Assembly: GCA_028868335.1 (NCBI GenBank)
Contig: JAGWUU010000165.1
Location: 1 to 7,416 of the forward strand
From: Sphingomonadales bacterium
Lineage (GTDB): Bacteria; Pseudomonadota; Alphaproteobacteria; Sphingomonadales; Sphingomonadaceae
DNA length: 7,416 bases
Reading direction: 5' to 3'
In this document: piece after piece, positions 6,719 through 7,416 of the stretch
Numbering within the stretch: the first letter of the stretch is position 1
Layout of the letters: every line of letters starts with the position of its first letter
Program-made: the position numbers and the translations under genes
The notes under the pieces: model-generated
Told to the model about the DNA's origin: nothing
The model's input: only the letters and a program-made list of their open reading frames with translations
Databases searched by the model: none

Positions 6719-6889
6719 GCGGCGAAGTGTTGTGGGGGCCGTCAAAGAGCAGTGCCGGGTTGGCGTGGCCTGCATGTGTGCCAGCATTGCATCGTGTAGG
6801 AAACCGGCGGCGTTACCGCGAATGCGCGGATGAGGCCCGCAGGTGAAGGTGGCCGGTCCGCTCGCCGGGAATGAAAGCGTTGGACAATG

Positions 6890-6917
6890 AAAAAGGGGGC
6901 GGATCGCTCCGCCCCCT
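6890..6917 (-). terminator. Intrinsic terminator of exbD
   Basis: AGGGGGCGGA (6894-6903) pairs perfectly with TCCGCCCCCT (6908-6917) around a four-base loop. On the minus strand the stem runs straight into five Ts (complement of 6890-6894). It lies 26 bases after the exbD stop at 6944 and is a classic GC hairpin with U-tract. Confidence 0.93.
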
Positions 6918-6943
6918 GATCGGTTTCCGTTCGGCCCTTAGGC

Positions 6944-7399
6944 TTATTCAGCCTTGGGCGCGTTGGGCGCCTTGTTGAATTCGGAATACTGTTCGTTGCC
7001 GACAAATCCGAAGGCCGTCACGCCCGAACCCTTGATGATCTTCAGCACCTTGGCCGTCGTATCATAGGGTGCTTGCGGATCGGGCTGGAACTGCAGTTCC
7101 GGTTCCGGCTTGATCGCCAGGGTTGCCTGCAGCGCGCCGAGCAACTGGCTTTCGTTCATCGGCGTGTTGTTCCAGAGGATCGCGCTGTTGGGCGCGATCA
7201 CGACCTTGTTCTTGTCGCGCTTGATCACGGTCGGCGGTGGCGGCGCCGAAGGGTTCGGCAGATCGATGTTGACCGCGTGCGTTGCAACCGGGATGGTGAT
7301 GATGAACATGATGAGCAGAACGAGCATGACGTCGATCAACGGCGTCGTGTTCATTTCCATCATCGGCTCGCCATCGTCCTTGCCGCCTGACATTGCCAT
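6944..7399 (-). CDS. exbD: ExbD/TolR-family biopolymer transport protein
   Basis: This complete 151-residue protein belongs to the proton-driven ExbB-ExbD motor that energises TonB-dependent uptake across the outer membrane; TolR is the related paralogue. The N-terminal cytoplasmic stretch leads into MNTTPLIDVMLVLLIMF (residues 16-32), the family signature, with Asp23 as the conserved membrane aspartate on the proton path. One membrane span covers about 21-39. A proline-rich linker, PSAPPPP, is at 50-56, followed by the periplasmic domain. Its C-terminus carries YDTTAKVLKIIKGSGV (residues 112-127), typical of ExbD proteins that face the peptidoglycan. The start at 7399 has AGGAG at 7409-7413 nine bases upstream; Met3 at 7393 is a poorer choice. 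The upstream gene, expected to be exbB or another exbD, is outside the window. The gene appears to be last in its operon, because a strong terminator follows. Confidence 0.94.
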   Translation of the reverse strand: MAMSGGKDDGEPMMEMNTTPLIDVMLVLLIMFIITIPVATHAVNIDLPNPSAPPPPTVIKRDKNKVVIAPNSAILWNNTPMNESQLLGALQATLAIKPEPELQFQPDPQAPYDTTAKVLKIIKGSGVTAFGFVGNEQYSEFNKAPNAPKAE

Positions 7400-7416
7400 T
7401 GTGGTTTACTCCTGAA

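Larger units (their letters stand above)
6528..6887. other. 360-base gene-free gap between convergent genes
   Basis: No open frame here has coding support. The frames present are at most a few tens of codons without ribosome sites, or are tails of the exbD antisense frame. The gap is long for two convergent genes, neither of which needs a promoter here. It contains an AT-rich patch (about 6583-6608, roughly 20% GC by my count), two inverted repeats listed separately, three copies of GTGTCACC in either orientation, and a short hairpin CCGCG-AATG-CGCGG at 6816-6829. The part from 6720 to 6887 returns to high GC and shows nothing else I can name. Confidence 0.6.

Noticed and set aside
6840..6887. 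Riboswitch-like GGGAATGAAAG stretch
   Set aside because: Only a few bases resemble a cobalamin-type element; the other conserved boxes are absent and no gene starts downstream on that strand.

Overview
The window reads as chromosomal DNA from a GC-rich alphaproteobacterium, most probably a sphingomonad (Novosphingobium/Sphingomonas-like). This rests on the cytochrome bc1 gene order and sequence, the ExbD type with its proline-rich linker, and an Lhr-like 'ligase-associated' DEXH helicase. The taxonomic call is inference; no rRNA or other strong marker is present. Most of the content is core or housekeeping. I see no insertion sequence, CRISPR array, toxin-antitoxin pair, phage gene or obvious defence island.

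Layout from left to right. (1) 1-1304, plus strand: the 3' part of cytochrome b (petB) followed 26 bases later by a complete cytochrome c1 (petC). These are two of the three catalytic subunits of respiratory complex III. (2) 1336-1370: a very strong hairpin terminator shared by petC and the convergent aquaporin gene. (3) 1399-2103, minus strand: aqpZ, an AqpZ-type water channel. (4) 2116-2245: a divergent promoter gap, then tRNA-Gly(TCC) at 2246-2319 with the CCA end encoded. (5) 2382-3919, minus strand: a probable two-gene unit made of a 74-residue uncharacterised protein followed by a 423-residue MgtC/DUF4010 multi-spanning membrane protein. (6) 4062-6527, plus strand: an 821-residue Lhr-like superfamily 2 helicase of the ligase-associated type. 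(7) 6528-6887: a 360-base gap between convergent genes. It holds an AT-rich patch, two inverted repeats and three copies of an 8-base word. (8) 6890-7399, minus strand: exbD and its terminator; the gene upstream of it lies outside the window.

How the genes fit together: petB-petC act in electron transfer, aqpZ in osmotic water flux, and exbD in proton-motive-force coupling to TonB-dependent outer-membrane transport. The helicase is probably a DNA-repair enzyme, but its usual partners (ATP-dependent ligase, exonuclease, PdeM nuclease) are not on either side of it here. The least explained parts are the repeat-bearing convergent gap at 6528-6887 and the small-protein/DUF4010 pair. I do not find convincing evidence for a new multi-gene system.
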